Of a stretch of 64,000 nt of DNA, positions 36,438 to 48,327 are shown in pieces (position 1 is the first letter of the stretch; each line of letters opens with the position of its first letter). Both the position numbers and the translations under genes were made by a program. Source of the DNA: Cunninghamella blakesleeana (taxonomy: Eukaryota; Mucoromycota; Mucoromycetes; Mucorales; Cunninghamellaceae); contig JAFCIZ010000011.1 in assembly GCA_017871115.1 (NCBI GenBank), forward strand, positions 823,501 through 887,500, given 5' to 3'. The notes beneath the pieces are model-generated. The model was not told where the DNA came from, made no database searches, and worked only from the letters and a program-made list of their open reading frames with translations.

Positions 36438-37937
36438 GATGGTTCCATTGGATTGTGTAATGCAGTTATTTTAAGTAAACCCGGATCAGCATTTTTACAA
36501 AGATGGAAACAAACGTATCAAACATTTAATCAAAATGATTGGAATTATCATTCGGTAATTTTACCTGGAAAATTAGCACCTTACTTTAAAAATGAAATCC
36601 ACGTCATGAATCACACTAGTTTTTTTTGGCCACTATGGGATAGTAATGGGTTACGAACTTTATTTCTTGAGAAATCCTACCCATTTCATCAAGGAAATTA
36701 TTTAACACATATATGGGAATCCGCTGCTACACCACACTTGATGCATGGATTATCAACCGATCTCATTAAATATATAGATAATAGTTTATACTGTCAGTTG
36801 AGATTCTTTTTAAATAATGATAGTGTTGATGAACCTATTCAACCTTGTCAACATATGGAACATAGTGAAAGAGAAGATCGACTTATTGGCCATTGGCCCT
36901 TAAAAAAATATTTAAACAAACAAATCAATCCTACACCAGCTTTAGATGCTTCAGGCAATGGTATGCATGGCATATTAAGAAATGGCTATTATTATTTAAA
37001 TGAAAATCAAAATGACGATGGTGCTTATGTCAATGGAAAAGACAGTTATTTATTCCTATCAATGCCTACCAACATGTCGTTAGAAGAAAATGGTTTAACG
37101 ATTCATTGGTTAATGAAAACAAATTCTGAAAAAGAAAATGGAACAGTAGTAATGATACAAGCAGATACTTATCAATTACATATTAAAACTCAAAAAATTC
37201 CAACAATGACAGATATATCATCATCATCACCATCAAATGAAAAAAAAAAGGATTTATTATCTCTAGCAATAGATACATATATATTAGTTGATGGTTGGCA
37301 ATGGTCGTATCAACCTAATTTATCAGTCTCTTCAAGTATTATTCCCATAAACCAAGAGGATCGTTATTCCCAATATACATTAGTTGTTCAAAAAAATAAA
37401 AATAAGGATGATAAGGATAATATTAATGGATCAGCTTTAACACCTAACTTAGTATTATATAAGGATGGGTATGTCATGGCAAGTCATTCTCATTGGCAAC
37501 CCTATTTTGATCATTTATTAGAACAACAACAGCAACAAAAGGAGAAAGAATTGGAAAAAGAAAAAGAACTGCAGGAAATGAAATCCATTATTCGTGGTAT
37601 TTGGTTGGGGTCAAGGGAACCTAGTAAATATCAAGACGCATGGGATATCAGACCTAGTTTAGATGCTTGGTTTAAAGATATTAGTGTATGGGAAACAGCT
37701 TTAGATTTATCTTTTATAAAAGATCATATCCTATCAAAAGATATCAAAAATAGTATGGAAAACATAAACAATAGTAATAATAACGGTTTATTCAATACGG
37801 TATTTAATAATGCACCAGATCAAGGTACAAAGTTAGAAAACGATTCAAGTGACACTGATAATATTTATTTTAATGATAATAATGATAATAATGTTAGTGG
37901 CGATACAACTGCAATAGAAAATGAATTGGAAGAGTGA
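35654..37937 (+). CDS. GT32 (OCH1-like) glycosyltransferase with C-terminal LamG/ConA-like domain
   Basis: Two exons (35654-36353, 36439-37937), 732 aa. The start at 35654 follows a T-run leader; an in-frame ATG at 35546 would add a Phe-rich stretch encoded by that leader and is less likely. Type II anchor at about residues 57-75 (WIIRLLFFLLICYFIIQYI). The GT32 sugar-binding region is IPKIVHFVYGLKGPEP, then ADIIRLDVLNEYGGIYLDMD at about 196-215, containing the DxD metal motif (D-M-D). A shorter conserved stretch follows in exon 2 (GSIGLCNAVILSKPG). From about residue 405 a second domain begins with RLIGHWPLKKY, then ALDASGNGMHGILRNG and a VNGKDSYLFLSMP strand. This resembles LamG_3/concanavalin A-like domains that bind sugar. 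It ends with an Asn/Asp-rich tail. Probably Golgi; acceptor unknown. Confidence 0.85.
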
Positions 37938-39103
37938 TATATGTAAATTGGGTAGTAAAAAATTTTTTTTCATTACTCCTTCATTTTTTATTAGCTATAT
38001 TATATTAATAAATGTATATTTATAGTTAATACTATGTATATTATCTGTTAAAACTAATAAAAAATATTAATAAAAAATATTCAGTCAATCTTTTTTTTTA
38101 TATGTAAGATTTGATGTCTTGATTATATATATTAGTTTCATTAAATGGTGGTTTTCAGTAAAAAAAAATACTGATTCAACTACCTTTTACTTTTGTTACT
38201 CGCATACTATAGAAAAAATAACTATGTAAATAAGTAATAAATTACATTATTATGTAACAGCATATAATTTATTCAAAATATATGTAATACGCTGATATGT
38301 ATGTATGTTGTATTTTCCATATTAAAATATATTATTTTATAAACTTTAACATGATACTAATACATCATTAATACAGTAACTAATATCTAATTTATCAATA
38401 CAAAGTAGTTTATTATAAATATAAATATCATTCTTCTAAATAATGTAATTATACTATACTACTATATTCTACTTAGTATACATAATATATGCAAAATTAA
38501 AATAATACTATATATTCCCAAATAGGACAAGAATTCGATGCACTAAAATCCAATATAATGTCTCTTGTATATATTTATAAAAAAACATACAAATATCTAT
38601 TTTATTTTAAGTCCAATAAAAAATATCATCAATTTCACAATATTTCTTTTGTCTTTAATTTTTTATCTTTTAATTTTATTATATAATATTATATTTATTT
38701 TAATAAAGCTAACATAAGCAATTAAACTATCTCGATTACAAACTATTTTGATCTATGTACTGTCAAAATATCTAATTCTTTGGCTTTTTTTCTGTTTTAG
38801 TCTGTTGGCTCTAAATCGTACACTAAGCATGCAGCTCGCCTGAGCGTGATTATTGGATAAAAAAAGGTAGAAATTAAAAGTTGGAAAAGAGGAAGAATAA
38901 TATATCACTAAATTCTATTATTACCATATAAATATCTGTCGGGCTTTTTTTCGATCTTTACAAAGTTAAAAATATTAAAAAAAGCGCGCCTTTTTTTTTT
39001 GGACGCTCCTCTTCTTTTTTTTTTTTCGTTTTGCTTTATTTATATTTAAGTTTTCAATTTACAATATACTTTTATAGAAATATAATAGAGCAATTGAATT
39101 GTA
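37938..39103. other. Intergenic, GT32 to DNA ligase I
   Basis: 1.17 kb, very AT-rich up to about 38800, then a more mixed promoter segment with GCAGCTCGCCTGAGCG near 38831-38846 and GCGCGC at 38984-38989. No gene seen. Confidence 0.55.
38984..38989. promoter_or_regulatory. GCGCGC element in the ligase promoter
   Basis: An isolated GCGCGCC flanked by A and T runs, 115 bp before the LIG1 ATG. DNA ligase I is an MBF/E2F target in other eukaryotes, whose sites have a CGCG core, so this is a candidate cell-cycle site. The flanks do not match the full consensus. Confidence 0.3.
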
Positions 39104-40881
39104 ATGAAACAAGCTAAACTTGGGTAAGATATACACGATGTTTTAGTGTAGATAACATGGTTTAAATCATGTATGGTTGGATCTATATATTGATCAATAT
39201 TTCAATTTCTATTTTGTATTAGATTTTTCTTTAATGGCGAGGCGGCAAAGCAAAAAGAAGAGGAAAAAAAAAATAAAACAAATGATTCCTCAGGTCAAAC
39301 AGTACAAATGGATATTGATACTACTTCAGTTGGTAAACTACTATATATTTATTTTATATATATATAAAAGAGGGTATTCATTTTGTATTCTTGGATTTCA
39401 TTATATAAATTCTCATACTCATTTATACTATCTTTCTACTATTATTATTTAATATATATTAGATGATCAAGAACAATCTAATAAACGTAAAAGACAGAAT
39501 GAAACCTCGGATTTGGATATAGAAAATGAACGAGTGAATGTCAAGCCTAAAAAAGGGATTACTGATATAGAAGAAGAGGAAGAAGAGGATCAAGAAGAAT
39601 CTGAGGAAACTGACGCTATAGTAGAAGAAGAAAAGGAAGAAGAAGAAGAAGAAAAGGAAGAAAAAGAAAATTTAAAAGCCTTGTAAGCAACAAGAAGAAT
39701 AAATAAATACATAAATAAAACAAACTAGTAAAAGAGTTAAAACTATAAATATTTATATATCATTTATTATTGTTTTTTTTTCTTTCAGAACAACAATGTC
39801 TATAAGTGAAAAAAGCGAATCATTAGGAACAACATGGAAGAAAAATGATCCGTAAGTAATACATCTAACTTTTTTATCTTTTTTTTATACATATGCTTGT
39901 TTATATATACTAAAATAGCTCGTATTATTATTATTATTAAATTATACATTGTCTAAATTAGAGTACCTTATTCAGTTTTGGCTAAAATGTTTGAAAAATG
40001 CGAAACCACCACGAAACGATTGCAAATTACAGAATATGTCATTACTTTATTTATTCAAGTAATGAGACTTTCACCTTCTGAATTATTAGAAGTTCTATAT
40101 TTATGTATCAATAAATTATGTCCCGATTATGAAGGATTGGAACTTGGTATAGGTGAATCTTTACTAATGAAAGCAATTGCAAGATCTACCGGAAGAAATA
40201 TGCAAGTACTTAAAGCTGATTATGTAAAGATAGGTGATCTTGGAACTGTAGCAAAGGTAATTTTTTTTAAAAAAAAGTGAAGGAAAAGAAAATATATGAA
40301 AAAAATAAGATGTGAGTATATAAACATTAAGTATGAAATATTAATTTTGTAATATCTTTCTTTTTTTAGGATAGCAAAGGATCACAGAGAACTTTATTTA
40401 AACCAAAATCATTGACTACAAGCCATGTATTTAAAACATTAAAAGAAATTGCTACATTATCAGGGCAATCCGTAAGTTTATATATATCAATAAATATGTA
40501 TATGTGCTAGTTCATCATTAACAAGTTAGATTTATTAACTTGTTAATATTTCTATTTTATTTTTATTTTTGGATAGTCTCAAAATAAAAAAGTAGATAAA
40601 ATACAAGGATTACTGGTTGCATGTCAAGAAAATGAAGCAAAATATATTATAAGGTATATAAATATATATCTACATATATGTATGTATAAAAGGCAATATG
40701 AACCAACATATTAATACTATATGAATGATTAAATATAGACAATTGGAAGGAAAATTAAGAATTGGATTGGCAGAACAAACAGTTTTATCGGCTCTTGCGC
40801 AAGCGGCTGTAATGAATAAACCAGGTAATAATAAAGAATTTTATATGTGGTATTATATTATATACTTTAATTTATGTACCC

Positions 40882-40913
<32 letters not shown>

Positions 40914-42591
40914 GAATATTCAAAATGGAGTCAGGAAAAAAAAGAATCAAAATTATCGAGTGCTATTGATATATTAAAATCTGTATATAAGTAAGCAAAA
41001 TAAAGTAAACGAAATAAAAAAATTTAACTTTTTACCTAAAATGTGCAAATTAATATATATTACTATAAACTTATAGTCAATTACCTAGTTATGATATGAT
41101 TATTCCTGCTTTATTAAAATATCCAATTGAAGAACTTGAATCTATATGCACAATGAGGCCCGGTATTCCTTTGAAACCTATGTTAGCTCATCCTACAAAA
41201 TCTTTACCTGAAATTTTGGATCGTTTTCAAGATAAGAAATTTACTTGTGAATTTAAGTATGATGGTGAGCGTGCCCAAATTCACTTGTGTCCCGAAGGTA
41301 AAATCTCAATTTATAGCAGAAACTCTGAAAATATGTCAGTAAGATATCCTGATATTATGGAAAAGGTTAAAAAGGTAAATATATCATCTTTCTTTCTCTT
41401 TCATTTATTGTTTTTATATAATAATAATAATCAAAAAAATTTATATTTCATTTTTACTTATTTGTTATTATCATTACCATTACCATTATTATTATTATTA
41501 TATATGTAGTGGTTGAAGCCTTCAACACAATCATTTATATTAGATTGTGAAGCTGTTGCATGGGATTTAGAAAAAAGTTGTATATTACCATTTCAAATTT
41601 TAAGTACAAGAAAACGTAAAGATGTTAAAGAAAATGAAATCACTGTACAAGTTGCTATATATGTATTTGATTGTCTATACCTTAATGGAGAGGTAAATTG
41701 AAATATATAACTATATTTATTAATATTTTAAAAAAAAAAACTTATTCTTTTTATTACTATTTTATCTATTTATTTTTAGTCGTTATTACAAAAATCGCTT
41801 CAAGAAAGACGTGAAATATTAAAAGAAGGGTTTACGGAAACAAAAGATGAATTCTATTTTGCACAACATATGGATTCCAATGATATTGCAGATATTCAAA
41901 CCTTTTTAGATGTATCACTACAAAATAATTGCGAAGGGTTAATGATAAAAACATATGAAGGGAATCAAGCTACATATGAACCATCAAAAAGGTCATGTAA
42001 TTGGTTAAAAGTGAAAAAGGATTATTTAGATGGCATAGGAGATTCTGTGGATTTGGTAGTGTTGGGCGCCTTCTATGGCCGCGGTAAAAGAACTTCTGTT
42101 TATGGTGCCTATCTTTTAGGATGCTATGATCCAGACCAAGAAGAGTATCAAACGATTTGCAAAATTGGTACAGGGTTTTCTGATGAAATTTTGCAGACTT
42201 TATACAATACATTAAAAGACCATGTGATCGAACAGCCAAAGCGATTTTATTGTCTTGGTGAAAATCCTATTAAGCCTGATGTTTGGTTTGAACCTGTTCA
42301 GGTATGGGAAGTGAAATGTGCAGATTTAAGTATTTCTCCTACGTATATGGCTGGTGTAGGTCAAGTGAATGACTCGAAAGGTATTTCTTTAAGATTCCCG
42401 CGTTTTATTCGTATTAGAGAAGATAAAGATCCAGAAGAAGCAACAACTAGTACACAAGTAAATATATAATATAATATAAAAGGAAAAGAAGAAAAAAATA
42501 GAAAAAGAAAAAAACATATCTAATACTTTTATTTTCAATTTTATTATAGATCGTAGAGTTTTATCATAATCAACAGAGTAATAATCATTAA
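39104..42591 (+). CDS. CDC9: DNA ligase I, ATP-dependent
   Basis: Thirteen exons: 39104-39123, 39223-39332, 39463-39682, 39789-39851, 39962-40256, 40370-40471, 40577-40653, 40739-40824, 40915-40990, 41077-41374, 41510-41692, 41780-42457 and 42550-42591 (749 aa). It seals nicks between Okazaki fragments and in repair. The spliced N-terminus MKQAKLGFFF forms a PCNA-interacting box (QxxLxxFF), which confirms the 20-nt first exon. A long acidic low-complexity linker follows. The DNA-binding domain includes [18 protein letters not shown] and [20 protein letters not shown]. The nucleotidyltransferase motif [17 protein letters not shown] supplies the adenylated Lys. Also seen are [26 protein letters not shown] (motif IV) and [12 protein letters not shown] (motif V), then an OB fold ending [18 protein letters not shown]. 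The short last exon adds [13 protein letters not shown], matching the usual ligase I C-terminus. Convergent with the EI24-like gene. Confidence 0.96.
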
Positions 42592-42691
42592 AAATGCATA
42601 ATTTTATAAATTTACATAATTTAAATGAATCATACATAATATATAATAGTATTATATAATAAAGCTATTTATAATTAATTGTTTGCTATCA

Positions 42692-43831
42692 TCATTTAAA
42701 TTTATCTTCTTTTTTCCAATCAGCAACTAGTAAAGCAGCACTATTTGTAGAAATTAATATATAAAATATGAAAAAACAAGAGAAAAAAAAGAAAATAAAG
42801 ATTAAAAACCACTGAAAAGTATAACTGCATGCATATATTTATATTTTCATTCGCAAATTTATAACTTACCCAATTTCATTAGTATACGAAAATATAAATC
42901 CAGCAAAAGGAATGATCTCCAAAGCCGAAGCAATCAATCCAAATTGATGATATTGCCAGTATAAAGAAGATAAATGACGCTGACGATGTTCTCTGGACCA
43001 ATTTAAATGATCAAAATAACGACGGTGAGCTAAACCACCTTTCACGTTAGCATTAATACTAATAACCGCTAAGGGACCCACGATAGGAATGATAGCTAAT
43101 GGTAAAGTGACTATATACAAAAAGGTAGGAATACATGATACCAAAAATGATTGATCGTTTTTATCACGAGCTACTGCACCCATTATATGTTCCCCAGAAA
43201 TCCACCATTTTGCCTTTCTTTTCAATTCTGCTTCGGTTTTTGGAATATGGAATGTTTCAACTACTTGACTCACGAATTCTTCTTTGGTATTAGGTAAATG
43301 CATTTTTGTAGAAGAGGAAGTAGAAGCTATTTCTTCTTGACTTTTTTTCTTCTTCAATTTCTTTTTATCTCCGGGTTTAGGAATATCAATACCATTGTCT
43401 ATTAAAATAGCATCGAATAACCGAGCACGGATCGATCCAATAAAATAGTATCCTACTTGGCTTGTTACAAAAAAGGATTCAGCAAGGCATAATAAAGAAC
43501 TTGTAACAGAGGCCGCAAAAGAACTGGAAGAAAAAAAAGTACGAATAATAGAGGATAAAAAGGAGGCAGCAGTAGAACGTTGATCAGAAGTTAATACATC
43601 GCTATAAATAGTACGTAATAATCTTGCTTGCCAATGATATCCAATATGAAAGATAGGAATCAATGCTAATATACTAATGGCCCCAGCTTTAAGAGTTGAT
43701 AAAACTATAGGACCGCCGAGTTGCTTTCCATTATCAAGTAAATGAAGGATACCTTTGAAAGGATACACGGCCGGTGAATTTGATTTTCTGTTTAACGAGG
43801 ATGGCGGAGGTTTAGAGAATAAAGTTACCAT
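42692..43831 (-). CDS. EI24/RRT8-like multi-pass membrane protein
   Basis: Two exons (42870-43831, 42692-42740), 336 aa. Several membrane segments: about 45-65 (LKAGAISILALIPIFHIGYH), about 108-130 (SLLCLAESFFVTSQVGYYFI), about 236-262 (FLYIVTLPLAIIPIVGPLAV) and about 300-318. The order LP..IPIVG, then G-x-A-H-R-R-Y-F-D-H-L-N-W-S and finally FGLIASALEIIPFAGFIFSY, TNEIGAALLVAD is the pattern of fungal RRT8/LDS outer-spore-wall proteins, a branch of the EI24 family. The last 16 codons come from the small second exon and restore the conserved TN-x-x-GAAL ending. A Lys-rich cytosolic loop at about 155-165. Family members are linked to lipid droplets and spore wall in yeast; here the role is inferred. 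Confidence 0.8.
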
Positions 43832-44303
43832 GATTTTTATTGCTATTGTTATTTACTTTTTTAAAAAAAAAAGAGAAAAATGGTAAAGTGGAAATAAAGA
43901 GAAGAAAAAGAGAAAAAAAAGAAAAAGTGAAAATCACGCTTGACAAAAAAGGAAAGTATTTCGGGCACCTTAATTTTTTTTAACTCAGTCTATGTGACTA
44001 CCAGTTCGATGGCCAAGCATAGGCGGATTTTTTTTATACTTCGTTTCTTGTTACTTTTTTGTAAACTTTCATTTTTTTTTAAACTATATCAATTGATAAT
44101 ATAATATTATATATCTTATAATAATAATATATATTATTTTATATATTATTTTATAAAAAGTAAGGGTAAAAATATTTTTATTTAATACTTGTTTTTTTAT
44201 TTTATATTAGTTTTAATAACAGAACAAACAAACAAAAAAAAAAAAACAACACTTTTGCTCACTCCCTTTTTTTTCTCTCTCTTCTATTTCACTATTTTAC
44301 CCT

Positions 44304-44336
<33 letters not shown>

Positions 44337-44407
44337 CTCTTTATTTTTATTTTTATTTTTATTAATAAATAAATACAAAAACTCTAGTGGCCAGTAATAA
44401 AAATCAA
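43832..44407. promoter_or_regulatory. Bidirectional promoter, EI24-like (minus) / bromodomain-kinase (plus)
   Basis: 576 bp. T6A10 at 43857-43872 next to the minus-strand start, and a long C/T-rich leader with a (TC)n run at about 44303-44330 before the plus-strand start. No clear TATA box. Confidence 0.45.
44303..44330. repeat. (TC)n microsatellite in a 5' leader
   Basis: About 13-14 TC units within a pyrimidine-rich leader roughly 80 bp before the ATG at 44408. Confidence 0.9.
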
Positions 44408-47400
44408 ATGGAAATAATAGAAAGAAAGGATATTCAGGTTAATAAGAACGTATTACGGCATTGTATTTATATTATTAATAAACTATTATCTTATGAAGAA
44501 AGTGGCCCATTTGCAACACCTGTACCCCTCGATGCTTATATTTATTATGAACGTATAAAACAACCTATGGACTTTGCTACTTTAGAAAAAAATGTTTATG
44601 ACAATAAATACCCTTCCGATATGGAATTTGAAGCAGACTTAACGCTTATTTGGAAAAATGCTATGGAGTTTCACCATACTATTGATACTATTTATAAACA
44701 GGCTGAAGCTCTAAGAAATCATTACCATGAAGTTTTTACAAATATACAAAGGTAAATATATATATGAATATGGATATATCTATTTTTATAGTATAAAATA
44801 TAAAAAAGAAATTATAAAAAAGGTTTGCAGGATCAGAAGTAAAATATATGATATATAGTCTTATTTATTTCATATGCTTTTCGTACATTTATCCTTATTT
44901 TCATTTTTATCATTTTAGAATGCCATTCGAAGAAAAAAAAATATTGATTCAAAAGCCTGTTCCTGAAGAACATTTGCCACTTTTTACAACGAATTTGTTT
45001 GATTTTGATGCCAACAGGTAATTTTCAATATTTAAAATCAAAATGAGAATAAAAAAAAAGAAAATTTCATGCAAAATTTTTTCTCTGACTTTTTTCTTTC
45101 CTTCTTTTTTAACATAAATATAAAAAACTAATAGAGATGTTTATATGGTACAAGTTGTTTTACCCACGGAAAAATCAAAGGCAATACGTGGCTATGGAAA
45201 AAAATTACGCACCTTATATGATGATTTAAATAAACACTTATACGACTGCATAAACGACGATGATTTTTTCAACAAATATAAAAAAAATATGATACCATTA
45301 CCTCGTCTTTATGTCTGTAAAAATCGAACATTACTAACGGAAGCCTGTAAGAAACCATCAAGCTATATTACTATTTTATCTAACGTCAAGTCAACTATAC
45401 CCACCTCTTTTAAAAACGGACAACGCAAAGATGTATTGATCATAACATTTGATGTTACAATTTGTTTACCTATGTCAGAAAATGTCCATCGTTTTGAACC
45501 ATTTGCACTTGATACAGATACAACAACACATTTAGATTACTGTCCAAAAGCTTTTATTAAATTGTTACCATTGAAAACATATCGTCACGTGTCTGCTGTA
45601 ATTTCAACTAATATGGAAAAGCAATATTTTAGACATGCTTTTACAAATCATCGCTTACAGCATGACCCACCAGTTGTATCTAAACCAGCCATTCCTTCTA
45701 ACTTACCTGCTAAAAGAGGTAGAAAGCCTAAAAAGGAAATCAAGCCTCAGTCACCAACCGTAGATCAACCATTGATACAACGTTTAATGCGTGCTATATG
45801 GACTGGTGAAAGCAATAACATAATCCCGATTGAAGAAAATGACCAAACCTTACCCCCATCTTTATCTTCATCTCCACCCCCATCATCATCGTTACCTGCA
45901 TCACTATCAACATCTACAAATACAAAAACTACTAGTGCATCAGTGCTACCACCATCACCTTCAGCCGCATACAAAGATTTAGTAACAAAAAAATTAACTT
46001 TAAGACCACCTCTTGAGGAAACAAAATCTACACCTCCTACCTCATCGTCATCATCATTTACACCGAAATATGAGGAAAAAGCATCAATACCATCTTTCCC
46101 CAAAAAGGAACCAATAAACCACGCACCTATTATCAATACACTTTCCACTATTATGAAAGATAAAGAACTAATGGAAGCAACTAATAAATATTACCAAGAT
46201 TCTCAAAAAGTAATAAATGAACTAAAAAAATGTAGGTATATCATTAAAAAAAAAAAGGAAAATCAATATACTAGGATAGAGATATCAATTGCTTATATAT
46301 ATATATAATTGTGTATTGTAGATGCGGCACTAAAAAATGTACCTGTAGAAAAAGTGACTAAATATGCAAAATATACAACAACATACGCCAATGCAGAAGG
46401 ATATTTTAAACAAGTTAGATATGTGGATAATGATAAAAGCATAGTAGTACAAACATTTCGGAGAACAACCACCACTCAACGTTTAACAGAAATTGTATGT
46501 TTATTGAAATTAAAGGATTTGCCACATATGGCACATATTAAAGAAATATTAGAAGATGATGAAGGTAATATTGTTGGGTTAACCATGAAAAGGTATGAGT
46601 ATACATTAAAGCAATACACACATGAGCATTCACATCACGCTTTATCAGCATATCAAAAATGGGATATTATTCAGCAAATATTAAACTGTTTACAGATTAT
46701 TCATGAAAATGGAATTAGTCATAGAGATCTATCGGAAGTTAACTTTATGGTCAATAAAAACACTAAAGAATTATTAAAGGATGGAAGTCCTTCAGCTCAA
46801 GTACATTTGATTGATTTTGGTAAAGCGATTTTCACTCAACAACAAGATGTAGAGCATTGGTGGATTAAGCCCATTCCTACTTTTATTAAAGAAAGAAGAG
46901 AACAATTATTAAATGCCTCGTCGTTATCATCATCATCTACACCAATACTATCAACATCATCGTCATTATCCTATTTAGATCAACTAGTTTCGCTCACGTC
47001 TTTATCATCATCTACACCATTATCGCCATTAGCTTCGTCTATACCAACTACATCCATTGCATTTTGGACATCCTTGTTTGAGTATGAAGGTGAGGTGATA
47101 CCAGAAACTGAAGAGAAATTACAAGAATGGTGTCAAGCATTACCTTGGATTCAGGTAAAGCCTGATCATGGCTATCGACATTATCGATCGATTCAAACCT
47201 TGCCAAGAAATAGAACAGATCACGAAATCTTACCTTGGTTAGTAGATCCTATAGCAGAAGATATGTATTCTATTGGTACAATTATTTGGAAGATATTTTC
47301 AGGTATGGAGCCTTGGCATGGTATACTGGATAATGATTTACGTGGATTAAGGGAAATCGTAGAAAGTGATAGACGGTTAACATTAAGACTGAAACGTGAA

Positions 47401-47788
47401 GTCAATGGGGATTTATCAAAAGAATTATTACTCCTTTCTTTAAAAACGCAACCCGAGGATAGAAAAAGTGCTCATGATATTTTAAACTGGTTGGACCAAC
47501 CAAATATAAAAGAAGGCTTAATAGAAGAATGGAATCAGTATGCTCCAACAGAAAGAAAAAGAAGAAAGGCAAAACCTGGTCATCAGTTTGAAGAAGAACA
47601 AGCTAAGCAATTTCAAAATACATCTTATTTCCCAAATTCAATTATCAATAAAAATAGAATAAAGAAAAAACGTAAAACAACTGAAACTTCGACAACAACC
47701 ACAGCAAATCCACCCGGAAGAAAAAAATATAAAACAAAAAACAATAAAGGAGTCAATAATAACGATATTTATAATAATAATAATAATA

Positions 47789-47832
<44 letters not shown>

Positions 47833-48327
47833 GGCAGTACAATACATATTGATGGTATGATTTTCAATAATCAAAATAATAACTATAATAATTATCAACA
47901 GCATCTTTATAATAATAATAATAATAATAATAATTACATTCATAATAATATTAATAATCATTATCCAAACAACGGCAACAACAACAACAATAATAATAAT
48001 ATTAATAATAATAATAATTATCATACTTATAAAATACCAATTTATCCTTCAAATGGTTTAATACCACCATCATCCATTGCATCATCATTACCATCAACAC
48101 AACCACCACATTTATCTACTATTACGTCACCAACTATTAGAAAACCACTTCCTACTATTATTCCTGCATTACCAACACCTACCTCTTCACAATCATCATC
48201 TGAATATTCTCTACCAACCGAATTAAAGCCATTGAAAATTAAATTTTCTAGTAGATGGCAAACAAGTAATTTTAATAACAATAATAATCACTGTAAAACA
48301 AATTTTTTTTCTGAAGTTACTAATTAA
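44408..48327 (+). CDS. Bromodomain-like plus protein-kinase-like fusion protein
   Basis: Four exons (44408-44751, 44919-45017, 45135-46231, 46322-48327), 1,181 aa. I start at the first ATG, 44408. Residues about 10-110 form a bromodomain: VLRHCIYIINKLL, GPFATPVPLDAYIYYERI, KQPMDFATLEKNVYDNKYPS, WKNAMEFHHTID. The usual acetyl-lysine Asn (…YN) is His here. A conserved-looking unassigned region follows (about 150-320), then an AT-hook-like KRGRKPKKE and a Ser/Pro-rich linker. The kinase-like domain covers about 515-910: catalytic loop ENGISHRDLSEVNFMVN, then HLIDFGKAIF, a long insert, and the helical end AEDMYSIGTIIWKIFSGMEP. The expected beta-3 Lys is absent (SIVVQTFRR). The C-terminal 200 residues are Asn-rich. 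Likely nuclear. Kinase activity is doubtful; the HRD and DFG elements remain. Confidence 0.8.
47762..48022. repeat. AAT/AAC coding repeats (poly-Asn)
   Basis: Several blocks of AAT with occasional AAC codons (about 47774-47830, 47911-47932, 47975-48018) encode Asn runs in the tail of the bromodomain-kinase protein. Confidence 0.9.

Noticed and set aside
38820..38860. GC-richer patch before DNA ligase I considered as a structured RNA
   Set aside because: Only a short imperfect hairpin (GCTCGCCTGAGCG) could be drawn; no known RNA shape.
42389..42637. Minus-strand 82-codon frame overlapping the ligase 3' end
   Set aside because: Low-complexity Phe/Ile text antisense to the last ligase intron and exon; the true ligase C-terminus is encoded there.
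44387..44407. Start of the bromodomain gene at a GTG upstream of the first ATG
   Set aside because: Non-AUG start is not needed; the ATG at 44408 lies directly before the bromodomain and fits a fungal leader.
45765..46148. Minus-strand 127-codon open frame
   Set aside because: Antisense of the Ser/Pro/Thr-rich linker of the bromodomain-kinase gene.
47638..48024. Minus-strand 128-codon open frame
   Set aside because: It is the antisense of the Asn-codon repeats (poly-Ile/Val) inside the bromodomain-kinase gene.
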